A stretch of 64,000 nt of DNA from Rahnella woolbedingensis (GCF_003602095.1 NZ_RAHH01000016.1:1-64000), one strand, 5' to 3'. Counted from the stretch's first letter, positions 1-8,946 are shown. Numbers and translations: made by a program. The notes: generated by a model not told the origin, from the letters alone.

Positions 1-1
1 G

Positions 2-700
2 TTCGAAGATGCCACCGCACAGGAGCTGCTGTCGATCCATGCCCAGAAGGACATGAAGACCAAGGTGCTGAATAACCGGATGACGGATGTGGTGGCAAAT
101 CACGCAGAAACGGTTGGCGGTAATCAGGCAATAACCATTGCAAAAAACCAGATACAAAACGTGGGTGCTAACCAGATTGAAACCATCACCTCTAATCAGG
201 TCGTCAATGTGGGAAGTAACAAGTCTGCAACTGTCGGTAAAATGAAAACAGAAACGGTCGGTTTTCTAAGCATATTAACGGTGGGAATTGCGTATCAGGT
301 TTCCGTGGGCAGCAGCATGAATACGACCGTTGGCGTATCGCAATCCTCTGAAATAGGTGTCTTAAAAACGTTGAACGTAGGACAAACGTACCGCATCGAC
401 GTCGGGAAAAAAATGAAGCTGAGCGTAGGTGAAAGTAAAAGCGAAAAGGCTGGCAAGATCTCGCTTTTTTCATCCGGAGAACATCTGGAACTCAGTTGTG
501 GTGCCGCCAAAATAGCACTAACCCAAGATGGCAAAATATTTCTCTCCGGCACCTCATTACATATGCAGGGAGTCGCGATGGTTAACAGTGACTCGGCGCT
601 CATAAATCTTAACTGCGGATTATCAGAAGCGCCGCCATCCACCCCCAAAGACGACGAAAGCAGTGATATGCCAGCAGGCGCAACGCCCCCGTTTATTTAA
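2..700 (+). CDS. vgrG: Type VI secretion VgrG spike protein, C-terminal part (5' end outside window)
   Basis: The reading frame is open from base 2, so this is the end of a longer gene. The first residues, FEDATAQELLSIHAQKDM, match the conserved VgrG segment just before the gp5-like needle. The following residues form a repetitive beta-helix pattern in which V/I-G-x-N and TVG recur every 8-11 residues, typical of the VgrG C-terminal needle. VgrG trimers sit at the tip of the type VI tube and carry effectors into target cells. No extra enzymatic domain follows the needle; the tail is short and polar and ends in PPFI. The rhs gene begins 21 bases downstream, so this VgrG is the likely carrier of that effector. 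Identity is confident; the N-terminal half cannot be judged. Confidence 0.9.
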   Translation, partial: FEDATAQELLSIHAQKDMKTKVLNNRMTDVVANHAETVGGNQAITIAKNQIQNVGANQIETITSNQVVNVGSNKSATVGKMKTETVGFLSILTVGIAYQVSVGSSMNTTVGVSQSSEIGVLKTLNVGQTYRIDVGKKMKLSVGESKSEKAGKISLFSSGEHLELSCGAAKIALTQDGKIFLSGTSLHMQGVAMVNSDSALINLNCGLSEAPPSTPKDDESSDMPAGATPPFI

Positions 701-721
701 AACATTAAAAGGATTTACCCC

Positions 722-3700
722 ATGACCGGATTTCCGGCTGCACGACAGTTTGATATGACCGCTACGGGCGGCCAGATTGTTCAGGGCTCGCGCGGTGTGA
801 TGATTGGTGCACCGACCGGCGTGGCGTGCTCGGTGTGCCCCGGCGGTGTCAAAGAGGGGAGCCCGGTCAACCCGTCGCTGGGCGCCAAAGTCCTGCCAGA
901 TGAGACCGATATCGCGCTGCCTGCGGCACTGCCGTTTGTGCTCAGCCGCTCCTACAGCAGCTATAAAACCGATACGCCCGCGCCCGTCGGGCTGTTCGGC
1001 CCCGGCTGGACGGCAGCGGCGGACATCCGCCTGCAAATCCGCGCGGATGAGCTCATCCTTAACGATAACGGCGGGCGCAGCCTGCATTTTCATCTGCTGC
1101 CGCCGGGCCAGATTGCCTTCAGCAACAGCGAAAAACTGTGGCTGGCGCGCGGCGGCGTGGATAAACAAAGTGACGCGCATCCGCTCAGTAATCTGTGGCA
1201 GGCGCTGCCGGAGAGCCTGCGCAACAGCCCCGAGGACTATTTCGTGGCCAACGACGCCACCGGCCCGTGGTGGATTTTAGGCGGCGTTCAGCCTCCGGAA
1301 ACCTCGCAGAACGAACTGCCGCCATTTCGCGAACTGCTCGGGTTAAGCGACCGCTTCGGCAATACGCTGCGTTATCACCGTGATACCCAGGGTGAGTTTG
1401 CGGGAAAGATTACCGGCGTGACCGACAGCGCCGGGCGGCGTTTTCGCCTTGAGCTGGAGCGGCTTGCGGACTTCAAGCCCGCGCTGAATACCGGCTGGGG
1501 CGAAGACTCTGGCGTGCGCCTGGCCGCCGTCTGGCTGGCGAAAGATGTGAGCTTCCCGGATTTGCCCGACAAACCGCTGGCCCGCTACGATTACACGCCG
1601 CGCGGCGAGCTGAAAACCGTCTATGACCGCGCCGGTGAAATGGTCCGCCGCTTTGACTGGCACCCTGACAATACCGGCCTGATGATTGCGCACCAGTACG
1701 CCGGACGTCCGGCAACAAGTTACGTCTACGATGCGGCTGGCAAAGTCATTTCTCAGGCCAATCCCGGCGGCCTCAGTTATCAGTTTGAATACAGTGACAG
1801 CCAGACCCGCGTCACCGACAGTCTGGGACGTGTGCGCCTCTATCACTTTGAGGGCGAGCGCGGGCTGCGCCGGGTGGTGAAGCTCGAACAGGCCGACGGC
1901 AGCTGCACGCAGAGCACCTTTGACACGCAGGGGCGGCTGACGTCGCAGACCGATACCCTCGGTCGCATCACCAAATTCCAGCTGAACCCGGCCAACGGCG
2001 CGCTGGTCGCTGTCTGGTATCCCGACGCCGAAAAACGCAGCCAGTTCAGCTACAACAGCGCCGGCCAGCTGGTCACCGCCATTGCGCCGGACGGGCGTCG
2101 GGTGGATAACAAGTATGATGAGCTTGGGCGTCTGACGACTGAAACCGATGCCCTGAACCAGACCCGCCGCTATCACTACGCGGATGAAAACAGTGCGCAG
2201 CCTTGCGCGACGGAAGACGCCGCGGGCGGCAGGCAGGAACTTGAATGGAACGCGTTGGGTTTACTGACGTCGTTTACCGACTGCTCCGGCTATAAAACTT
2301 CGTACCGCTACAACCGCGACGGTCAGCCGGTAGAAATTATCCACGAAGAAGGGATGACGAGCCGCTTTGAATACGACGCTCGCGGCAGAAGAATATCGGG
2401 CGAAGACAGCGCCGGAGCGAAAACCCTCTGGCAGTACAACGAGGCCGGGGACGTCACCGCCATAACCCGTCCGGACGGCAGTAAAAGCGTGCAGAGCTAT
2501 GATGCACGCGGCAATCCGGCCTCGCAGACTGACGGCGGATTAACGCGCCGGACCGAATTCGACAGCGCGGGCAGGCTTGTCCGACTGGTGAATGAAAACG
2601 ACGCCGAAACGCGCTTCAGCTATGACGTGATGGACCGGCTGACGCAGGAAATTGGCTTTGACGGACGCACGCAGAGTTATCGCTACAACGTCGCCGGCCA
2701 GCTGGTGCAAAGCGACGACTGCGGGCTGACCACGTTCTGGCACTACGACGACGAAGGCCTACTTCTCCGTCAGCAGCGCCCTGAACTGAGCGACGGCCCA
2801 GACGAAGTGCTGTGGCGCTACGACGCTTCTGGTCGCGTACTGGAAACCGGCCACCGCAGCGGAACGCACCTCGTCAGCGTGCGCTTTCAGTACGATAACA
2901 ACGACAACCTCACCGGCGAACAGCAGATTATCCATAACGCCAGCGGCGACCTGCTGTGGCAGCACACCGTGCGCCGCCAGTTCGACCCGCGCGGCTTTGA
3001 GTCATCTTTAACCTGCGACGGCCTGCCGGACATCCGCTGGCAGACCTACGGCCCCGGCCATCTGCTGGGCGTCAGGCTCGGCGATGACGTCCTGCTGGAA
3101 CTCACCCGCGACAAACTGCACCGGGAAACCACCCGGCAGTTCAGTGAGCGCTGGCAGTCTGAAAAAAGCTATTCCCGCATCGGCCAGCTTGCCGGTCAGC
3201 ACGCTGTATCCGGCGGTCACCCGAACCTGACCCGCGATTATCATTACAACGCCGCCGGGCAGATGACGCAGATGTCCACCGGCGGCGGCGACCATTTTTA
3301 CCGCTACACGCCCGCAGGCAGGCTGCACAGCGTCAGCTCACCGGCGGGCGTGCTGACCACGCTGACCGACCCGGCGGGCAACCGCACGCTCACGCATCAT
3401 GATACGCATCCGGCTCCGATAAACGAGCTGCCGGTCTGGCACGGCAACCGCGTTCAGCACGACGAAAAGTATCAGTATGAATACGATGTCTTTGGCAATC
3501 TGACCGCAAAACGGCCTTACTACGCAGGCTGGGTACAGCATTCGCACGACGACGAGGCGGTGCAGACCTTTGCCTATGACCGCGCGCACCGGCTGACGCG
3601 CTTTGCGATTGAGGAGAACGGGCAGACCACCACGCAGGCGCGCTACATTTACGACCCGCTCGGGCGGCGCGTCGGCAAGCAGGTCATCACGCTGAACCCG

Positions 3701-4783
3701 CAAACGCAGGAAACCGACACGCAAAACACCTGGTTCGGCTGGGACGGCGACCGGATGGTGCTGACCGAGAACCGCGACATCCAGCTGCACACGATTTATC
3801 ACCCCAACAGCTTCGTGCCGCTGCTGCGCGCCGAACACGCGCGGGCAGAAGACAGCCACCGCACGCTGGCCGAAAAGCTCGAAGAGGACGCGGGCGGCGT
3901 TTTCCCGCCGGACATTCATCAGCGCTTTAACCAAATTGAGCAGGAAATCCGCCGTCATCAGGTCAGCGACGCAAATCACCAATGGCTGGCCTCTGTCAAC
4001 CTGAAGGCGGAAAATATCGCGCTGTGGGTTGACCCGCTGCCGGAAAGCGATGAGATGGCGTTGCACCTTTTCCACTGCGACCATCTGGGCACGCCCATCG
4101 GGCTGATTAATCACAAAAATGGCAAAGTGGACTGGAACGCAGACATTGACGTCTGGGGCAACGTGCAAAGCTGCGACAACCCGCACAAACTGCGCCAGCC
4201 CATCCGCATGCAGGGCCAGCAATACGATGAAGAATCGGGGCTGCATTACAACCGGCACCGTTATTATGACCCGGCGCAGGGACGGTATATCACGCAGGAT
4301 CCGATTGGGTTGAGAGGGGGATGGAATGGGTATAATTACGCGTTAGATCCCATTCTCGCAACAGATCCTACAGGACTCAAAACTTGCTCAGGCAGCGCTC
4401 GCATTTTACTCGGAAACTCAAGATTAATTGGTAAAGGAGGGGGTTACAATACGGAACCCACTAATCCAGACCTTTACAACGTAACCAAGGACTCGGCCGC
4501 AATTATTCCCTCTCAATGGGGATTGAAAAATAAAAAAGAAAGCCGAAAAGTCATTAATAACATCAGTGGGAAAATAGCTAATGGTACGACATTTAGTTGT
4601 GTCCGTGACATTGTTGATGATCTCAATTTGCGTAAGAAGGGTATAGACCCACAAAAAAAACTGATGGATAAATATCCTGGAAATCTAATTTTGGAATTGC
4701 CAGGTGCGTCAGGTGATTTAGGTATACAAGATGTTGACGTAATAGTCCCTGAGGGCATGGATTGTCCGGAAGGTACAAAATGA
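722..4783 (+). CDS. Rhs polymorphic toxin (type VI effector) with variable C-terminal toxin tip
   Basis: A 1353-residue Rhs protein. Residues 1-60 carry a PAAR-like/DUF6531 start, followed by the conserved block VLSRSYSSYKTDT. Many YD repeats of the type GxxxxYxYD follow. The core ends with the Rhs signature [11 protein letters not shown] and DPTGL (residues 1215-1219), after which the variable tip starts. Rhs cores form a shell enclosing the toxin, which is cut off near this signature. The tip (about 134 residues, from KTCSG) is AT-rich beside the GC-rich core, typical of exchanged toxin modules. I do not recognise its fold; it contains AIIPSQWG, LILELPGASGD and a closing CPEGTK. RBS AAGGA precedes the ATG. 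Stop and next start overlap as ATGA, coupling it to the probable immunity gene. The toxin's activity is unknown. Confidence 0.92.
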   Translation: MTGFPAARQFDMTATGGQIVQGSRGVMIGAPTGVACSVCPGGVKEGSPVNPSLGAKVLPDETDIALPAALPFVLSRSYSSYKTDTPAPVGLFGPGWTAAADIRLQIRADELILNDNGGRSLHFHLLPPGQIAFSNSEKLWLARGGVDKQSDAHPLSNLWQALPESLRNSPEDYFVANDATGPWWILGGVQPPETSQNELPPFRELLGLSDRFGNTLRYHRDTQGEFAGKITGVTDSAGRRFRLELERLADFKPALNTGWGEDSGVRLAAVWLAKDVSFPDLPDKPLARYDYTPRGELKTVYDRAGEMVRRFDWHPDNTGLMIAHQYAGRPATSYVYDAAGKVISQANPGGLSYQFEYSDSQTRVTDSLGRVRLYHFEGERGLRRVVKLEQADGSCTQSTFDTQGRLTSQTDTLGRITKFQLNPANGALVAVWYPDAEKRSQFSYNSAGQLVTAIAPDGRRVDNKYDELGRLTTETDALNQTRRYHYADENSAQPCATEDAAGGRQELEWNALGLLTSFTDCSGYKTSYRYNRDGQPVEIIHEEGMTSRFEYDARGRRISGEDSAGAKTLWQYNEAGDVTAITRPDGSKSVQSYDARGNPASQTDGGLTRRTEFDSAGRLVRLVNENDAETRFSYDVMDRLTQEIGFDGRTQSYRYNVAGQLVQSDDCGLTTFWHYDDEGLLLRQQRPELSDGPDEVLWRYDASGRVLETGHRSGTHLVSVRFQYDNNDNLTGEQQIIHNASGDLLWQHTVRRQFDPRGFESSLTCDGLPDIRWQTYGPGHLLGVRLGDDVLLELTRDKLHRETTRQFSERWQSEKSYSRIGQLAGQHAVSGGHPNLTRDYHYNAAGQMTQMSTGGGDHFYRYTPAGRLHSVSSPAGVLTTLTDPAGNRTLTHHDTHPAPINELPVWHGNRVQHDEKYQYEYDVFGNLTAKRPYYAGWVQHSHDDEAVQTFAYDRAHRLTRFAIEENGQTTTQARYIYDPLGRRVGKQVITLNPQTQETDTQNTWFGWDGDRMVLTENRDIQLHTIYHPNSFVPLLRAEHARAEDSHRTLAEKLEEDAGGVFPPDIHQRFNQIEQEIRRHQVSDANHQWLASVNLKAENIALWVDPLPESDEMALHLFHCDHLGTPIGLINHKNGKVDWNADIDVWGNVQSCDNPHKLRQPIRMQGQQYDEESGLHYNRHRYYDPAQGRYITQDPIGLRGGWNGYNYALDPILATDPTGLKTCSGSARILLGNSRLIGKGGGYNTEPTNPDLYNVTKDSAAIIPSQWGLKNKKESRKVINNISGKIANGTTFSCVRDIVDDLNLRKKGIDPQKKLMDKYPGNLILELPGASGDLGIQDVDVIVPEGMDCPEGTK
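4061..4313 (+). repeat. Rhs core-end repeat, copy 1
   Basis: The last part of the rhs core is repeated about 1.4 kb downstream at 5442-5686. From TTCCACTGCGACC (4070 and 5451) to the shared GATTGGGTTGA the two copies differ by five substitutions and one 8-base deletion. Such direct repeats are the homology through which Rhs tips are swapped. Confidence 0.9.
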
Positions 4784-5391
4784 AAACATATTCAGCAATC
4801 TGGTATGTGTTATTTTTTTTAACTTTACCTGCAGCAGCAAATTACACTGGCATCATACCCATTCACAAACATGCTGAAATAACGTCAGAAAACACTTCTT
4901 TTGAATTTTACCTATCATCTAAACAAAGAGTTAAAGCATACAAATTTGTTTGTCAGGATGGCGATTATTATAATGAAGAAAATTACGGTAATTTCTCAGG
5001 ATTTTATCAATGCAAACTGTTTGAGATCCTAAAAAATGGTCATTTGGGCTCTGATATACTTGGCCCCGATAGAAGTTGGCGATCATCTGTAACGCGTGCT
5101 CGTTTTGATATCTCGTCGATTATTGGAGGATGTAAAAACCATTCTGAATATGGACATGAAAGGATTTTTTTAGTTCATGGAATGAAAGTTATTATTAACA
5201 TTCACGATCTCAAGCCAACAAATGGAATGGATAATATTTTTGAAAAATACAGCTTCAGCTTAGATGTAAATATAAATAACCATCAATCATCTCAATCAGA
5301 ATTTTCTGGGTATGAAAAAGAAGAATGCGCAGCCGTATACGAAAAAATTGATCCATCCGGGCACTATATTGATAAAGTTAAAATAAATTGA
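4780..5391 (+). CDS. Probable immunity protein for the Rhs toxin tip (exported)
   Basis: A 203-residue protein starting at the ATG that overlaps the rhs stop codon, with GGAAGG placed 6-11 bases upstream. An upstream in-frame start at 4762 lies inside rhs and would spoil the signal peptide. Residues 1-20 (MKTYSAIWYVLFFLTLPAAA) are a clear Sec signal peptide, so the mature protein should be periplasmic. It holds at least four cysteines, compatible with disulfides. No known family is recognised. Position directly after an Rhs tip, translational coupling, small size and the same low GC as the tip make it the expected cognate immunity protein (inference). Export implies the toxin attacks a periplasmic, membrane or cell-wall target. 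It could instead be an unrelated exported protein. Confidence 0.72.
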   Translation: MKTYSAIWYVLFFLTLPAAANYTGIIPIHKHAEITSENTSFEFYLSSKQRVKAYKFVCQDGDYYNEENYGNFSGFYQCKLFEILKNGHLGSDILGPDRSWRSSVTRARFDISSIIGGCKNHSEYGHERIFLVHGMKVIINIHDLKPTNGMDNIFEKYSFSLDVNINNHQSSQSEFSGYEKEECAAVYEKIDPSGHYIDKVKIN

Positions 5392-5441
5392 GATTGTTCT
5401 TATTCTCTACTGAGTTTATGACACGGGTGCCAGTTCCAGCA

Positions 5442-5686
5442 CTGCATTTGTTCCACTGCGACCATCTGGGCACGCCCATCGGGCTGATTAATCATAAAAA
5501 TGGCAAAGTGGACTGGAAGGCAGACATTGACGTCTGGGGCAACGTGCAGAGCTGCGACAACCCGCACAAACTGCGCCAGCCCATCCGCATGCAGGGCCAG
5601 CAATACGATGAGGAATCGGGGCTGCATTACAACCGGCAATGACCCGACGCAGGGACGGTATATCACGCAGGATCCGATTGGGTTGA
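5442..5686 (+). repeat. Rhs core-end repeat, copy 2
   Basis: Second copy of the rhs core end, with the 8-base deletion. Homology stops at the tip boundary in both copies, and unrelated AT-rich tips follow. Confidence 0.9.
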
Positions 5687-6150
5687 TTGGTGATTGGAAC
5701 TTATATATTTATTCAAATGACCCAATTCAGTATTTTGATCCTATGGGTTTAAAAACTTGTACATGTCGAGCATTCTTTTCTGGAGTAGGGCCAAATCAGG
5801 CTACTGGTATTGGTGCATTAGGATTTTCTCCTCCAAATAAGTCAGTTGCGATAAACCCGGCAGCATTTGGGCTTCCATACGGCACAATGAAAGAAAGAGT
5901 CGCAACACAGAAAGCAATAAAAGCGCAAGAAGGAAAAATAAAAATTAGCACCAAGGGATTAGATAAAACGGGCTCACTTGGTACTGAGTACACTATCGGA
6001 GATGTAGGTGATAAAAATGTAAGGAATAGTTCTAAAACAAGATTTGATATTTACAGGTTCTCTTCACAAAAGGATGCCCTTGATTTTGGCAAGCAAGAAT
6101 CTGACGCGATAATTACTGGCGTCCCTGATGAATGGAGTTGTCCAAAGTGA
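5443..6150 (+). pseudogene. Displaced (orphan) Rhs tip with frameshift and second toxin domain
   Basis: Bases 5451-5686 repeat the end of the main rhs core (4070-4313), with five single-base differences and one 8-base deletion (CCGTTATT, present at 4258-4265, missing at the 5638/5639 junction). The deletion shifts the frame: the first part ends in a stop right after HYNRQ (5642), and the second frame carries [12 protein letters not shown] and DPMGL, then an AT-rich tip of about 130 residues ending in PDEWSCPK. The tip contains [33 protein letters not shown] and [10 protein letters not shown] do not recognise its fold. No promoter or PAAR-type start is seen, so it is probably a silent former tip left when the main gene acquired its present one. 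Confidence 0.85.
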
Positions 6151-6789
6151 TTATTATTGTAGGGAGGAAAAATATACTATTGTTACTTGCTTTAGTGTTG
6201 ATGAATAATTCATTCGCCAAATCAATAGATTCCAGTTATCAATGCAGGGGGATATGGTCTGCTTTATCAACTTATCCATACGAGCATGAAAATTTTTTAT
6301 CCAGAACTATTTTTCCCCAGATAAAAAATGGCTATCAAAGGACTGAGTGATGGGGTTGCTTTCTATTCAGGAGGGATTAATAAAATACTTAATGTTCCGA
6401 TAACTCCTGCTCTTAGCGAAGTGCTATGGTGGCCAAAGTCTGAATGGTTTGTAGTGAACTACAGTGACGGAGGGCTTGTTGGTGCCTGGAATTCATATTT
6501 ATATTTTGTAAAAAACAATAAAGTTAAAAATAGAATTGATATAAGTCATTTCCTCTCTGAAAGATACATCAACTTGAAAGCTAACTGTGATGAGGTTGAG
6601 GAACTAAATTATGGAGTGGTTTCATGGACAAACGGAGGGGGCGCTATAATTATTTCCGCTGAGGTGCCACCTCACTCATCATGTAAAAACATGGGAGAGA
6701 CGATATTTATTAGCTTGAACATTAATAGCATGAAATTAAAGGAAGAAATAAAAAAGAGTCAATTAACTAAAGCACAAAAAAACACTTAG
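6132..6789 (+). pseudogene. Frameshifted exported protein, probable immunity gene of the orphan Rhs tip
   Basis: Two overlapping frames read as one protein. Frame one (from 6132) has a signal peptide-like stretch, KNILLLLALVLMNNSFAKS, then a Cys-containing segment ending at 6350. Frame two (to 6789) continues with LSDGVAFYSGG and about 145 more residues. They join best near 6330-6345 (NGYQR then LSDG), implying a one-base indel. The natural start is unclear: the AGG codon directly before KNILLLL sits where an ATG would give an ideal signal peptide, which suggests start-codon loss (inference). A TTG at 6180 with AGGGAGG upstream is an alternative. Position after the orphan tip and predicted export parallel the immunity gene at 4780. 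No family recognised. Confidence 0.65.
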
Positions 6790-6865
6790 GCTGCAGGTTT
6801 CATAGCTTGAAAACCGAATTATAATTCATTGAGATTTAAGGTAACTAACAAAAGAGTCGAAGGTA

Positions 6866-6910
6866 CGTTATAACCGGCATCGGTATTACGGCCCGGCTCA
6901 GGGATGGCAT
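6866..6910 (+). pseudogene. Third, degenerate Rhs core-end relic
   Basis: Fifteen codons read RYNRHRYYGPAQGWH, against HYNRHRYYDPAQGRY in the intact rhs (11 of 15 identical). The frame continues briefly as PTQIYGDN and stops. There is no start and no recognisable tip. It lies 77 bases after the orphan immunity pseudogene, so it looks like the eroded remains of a still older displaced tip. Confidence 0.65.
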
Positions 6911-7070
6911 CCTACACAAATTTACGGGGATAATATTCAAAGATAAACTCATCGTGTAAGTATCCCACCAAAGCGAACCCTTGTGTTTCAGAGATCGTCA
7001 GGCATGAGGATTAGTGAACTTCCGCCCCACGCTCACCGCAGCCTCTTAGCCCAAACATCCGTCACCAAAA

Positions 7071-7098
7071 CACCGTCAGCTTCTTTAAGCTAACGGTG
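7071..7098 (-). terminator. Terminator of the YgdI/YgdR-type lipoprotein gene
   Basis: Hairpin CACCGTCAGCTT / AAGCTAACGGTG with a 4-base loop and one mismatch. Read on the minus strand it is followed by GTTTTGG, just beyond the stop of the lipoprotein gene. Confidence 0.6.
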
Positions 7099-7119
7099 CA
7101 TTCCAACCAATCTGAATCC

Positions 7120-7335
7120 CTACTTCTTCACAATCCCGGCAATATCATTGGTGTTCATCAGGTGGTAATCGCCGTCCATGTCGGTGTAGCTGGTCATGCC
7201 GGTATCGCGGTCACGCTCGGGTTCGCCGTGGGCGAAAAGCTGATCGCCGGCTTTGGTATTGATCACATAATCACCGGCACAGCCCGTTAAACCCAGAGCC
7301 AGCAGCATTACCATCACGCAGGATAATTTCTTCAT
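7120..7335 (-). CDS. YgdI/YgdR-family (DUF903) lipoprotein
   Basis: A 71-residue protein with a lipoprotein signal and the lipobox LTGC at residues 16-19. The mature part has the YgdI/YgdR pattern: YVINTKAGDQL, the DRDTGMTSYTDMDG motif, and a closing NTNDIAGIVKK. E. coli YgdI and YgdR are about 72-75 residues, so the length fits. Residue +2 after the cysteine is alanine, not aspartate, which predicts outer-membrane sorting by the general Lol rule. The function of the family is unknown. It stands alone, with its own terminator, and is not part of the Rhs locus. Confidence 0.88.
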   Translation of the reverse strand: MKKLSCVMVMLLALGLTGCAGDYVINTKAGDQLFAHGEPERDRDTGMTSYTDMDGDYHLMNTNDIAGIVKK

Positions 7336-7785
7336 TGTTCAGTAGTTTCCCGTTGCAATCATCTGCCCGCATTACAAAACAACCCGCCGCAAGAAGCAAA
7401 GAAAAAATATAACAACAGGTTATCTGACCGATTATCGCGTTGCATTTTGGTGCATGGCGTTGCGGCATCGTCATTTTCCTATTCTTTTCAGCACCAGCGC
7501 AGTGCGATGTGATCCCGTCGTTGTTTCTGTGAGTTCCCCGTAACGCCTGACGGACGCTATCTATACTCACATAACCGTAACATTCACAGATGTCGGGTAA
7601 CACTGGCAGATATTTTGCTTACGTTTCTTACCTTTGATGTTGTCCGCCGCGGTGGACAAACGGGATCTTCTCTCCATTGGCTTGTGCTTTAAATTTCAGA
7701 TTTTCAGATTACGACTTTGCGTTGGTGTTTTTGCTGCATGCGTTGCCCATAACCCGTTTGCATAAACTCAGTCCTAAGGATCTTG
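7336..7785. other. Intergenic between lipoprotein and liv operon
   Basis: This 450-base gap between divergent genes must hold both promoters. The only conspicuous structure is a near-perfect 20-base palindrome at 7640-7659. No ORF here looks coding. Confidence 0.5.
7640..7659. promoter_or_regulatory. Candidate operator palindrome upstream of liv
   Basis: TTGTCCGCCGCGGTGGACAA is a 20-base palindrome broken at a single symmetric position pair. It lies about 130 bases before livJ. It has no T-tract and is symmetric about its centre, which fits a dimeric repressor or activator site better than a terminator. The binding protein is unknown. Confidence 0.4.
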
Positions 7786-8913
7786 ATGATGTCGATGAAA
7801 TTTATGAAAAGTCCGCTCTCTCTTTTACTGGCAGGTTGTCTGGTCACGGCGTTCGCCGCGCGTGCCGATATTGTGATTGGTGTGGCCGGTCCGTTCACTG
7901 GCCCGAACGCTACTTATGGTGATCAGTACTGGCATGGCGCGACTCAGGCCGCCGAAGACATTAATGCCGCAGGCGGGATTAATGGTGAAAAGATCAAACT
8001 GGTGCAGGGTGATGATGCCTGTGAGCCAAAACAGGCCGTTGCCGTGGCTAACCGGCTGGTGGATCAGGACAAAGTGCAGGCCGTGGTCGGGCATTTCTGT
8101 TCGTCTTCTACCATGCCTGCGTCAGAGGTGTATAACGACGCCGGAATTATCGCCATCACGCCGGGGTCAACTAACCCGCAAATTACCGAGCGCGGGATGA
8201 GTGACATGTTCCGTATGTGCGGACGCGATGACCAGCAGGGACTGGTCGCCAGTGATTACATCATCGATAAGCTGAAAGCCAAAAAAGTGGTCATCATCCA
8301 CGACAAAGACACCTACGGTCAGGGGCTGGCGGATGCCACCAAAGCGGCGCTTAACAAACGCGGCGTGAAAGAGGTGATGTATGAAGGCTTATCGCGCGGC
8401 GAAAAAGACTTTAACGCGCTGGTTACCAAAATCAGTGCGCAAAAGCCGGATGTGGTGTTCTTCGGTGGCTGCCATCCGGAAGCCGGTCCGTTAGTTCGCC
8501 AGATGCGTGAGCAGGGCGTTCAGGCCACCTTCTTCTCCGGTGACTGTATCGTGAACGAAGAAATGGTCACTGCCGCTGGCGGCCCGCAATACACCAACGG
8601 CATTCTGATGACCTTCGGCAAAGACCCGCGTCTGATCCCAGACGGCAAGGCCGTTATCGATAAATTCCGCGCCAACAAATTCGAACCGGAAGGTTACACG
8701 CTTTACTCCTACGCATCCGTGCAGGCTATTGCTGCGGCATTCAAAGCCACCGGCGGCAGTGACTCCGCCAAAGCCAGCGCCTGGCTCAAAGCCAACAGCG
8801 TCGATACCGTCATGGGTAAAAAATCCTGGGACAGCAAAGGCGACCTGAAAGTCTCCGATTACGTCGTCTATAAATGGGATGACAAAGGCAAATATCAGGA
8901 AGTGAAAGAATAA
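7786..8913 (+). CDS. livJ: Branched-chain amino acid ABC transporter, periplasmic binding protein
   Basis: A 375-residue type I binding protein of the LivJ/LivK family. The N-terminus is a signal peptide cut after AARA, giving a mature start DIVIGVAGPFTGPNATYG. The family cysteine pair is present (GDDACEP and VGHFCSSST), as is ITPGSTNPQITERG. It captures Leu/Ile/Val or related amino acids in the periplasm and delivers them to LivHMGF. The start is one of two adjacent ATGs (7786 or 7789), both close to TAAGGA; the TTG at 7783 is unlikely. It leads the operon, and a GC-rich hairpin separates it from livH, as is usual where the binding protein must be made in excess. Whether the specificity is Leu-only or broad cannot be told from sequence. 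Confidence 0.92.
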   Translation: MMSMKFMKSPLSLLLAGCLVTAFAARADIVIGVAGPFTGPNATYGDQYWHGATQAAEDINAAGGINGEKIKLVQGDDACEPKQAVAVANRLVDQDKVQAVVGHFCSSSTMPASEVYNDAGIIAITPGSTNPQITERGMSDMFRMCGRDDQQGLVASDYIIDKLKAKKVVIIHDKDTYGQGLADATKAALNKRGVKEVMYEGLSRGEKDFNALVTKISAQKPDVVFFGGCHPEAGPLVRQMREQGVQATFFSGDCIVNEEMVTAAGGPQYTNGILMTFGKDPRLIPDGKAVIDKFRANKFEPEGYTLYSYASVQAIAAAFKATGGSDSAKASAWLKANSVDTVMGKKSWDSKGDLKVSDYVVYKWDDKGKYQEVKE

Positions 8914-8946
8914 AGCTATCTTTTTTGCCATTCTGAACCCGTGTCA

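Larger units (their letters stand above)
6790..7119. other. Intergenic: Rhs relic and lipoprotein terminator
   Basis: Apart from the 45-base Rhs relic and the hairpin at 7071-7098 I see no gene here. The stretch marks the right edge of the Rhs region; GC content returns to that of the core genes beyond it. Confidence 0.6.

Noticed and set aside
7723..7738. TGGTGTTTTTGCTGCA as a sigma-54 promoter for livJ
   Set aside because: GG-GC spacing is right, but the -24 element lacks the CAC; I regard it as chance without other evidence.
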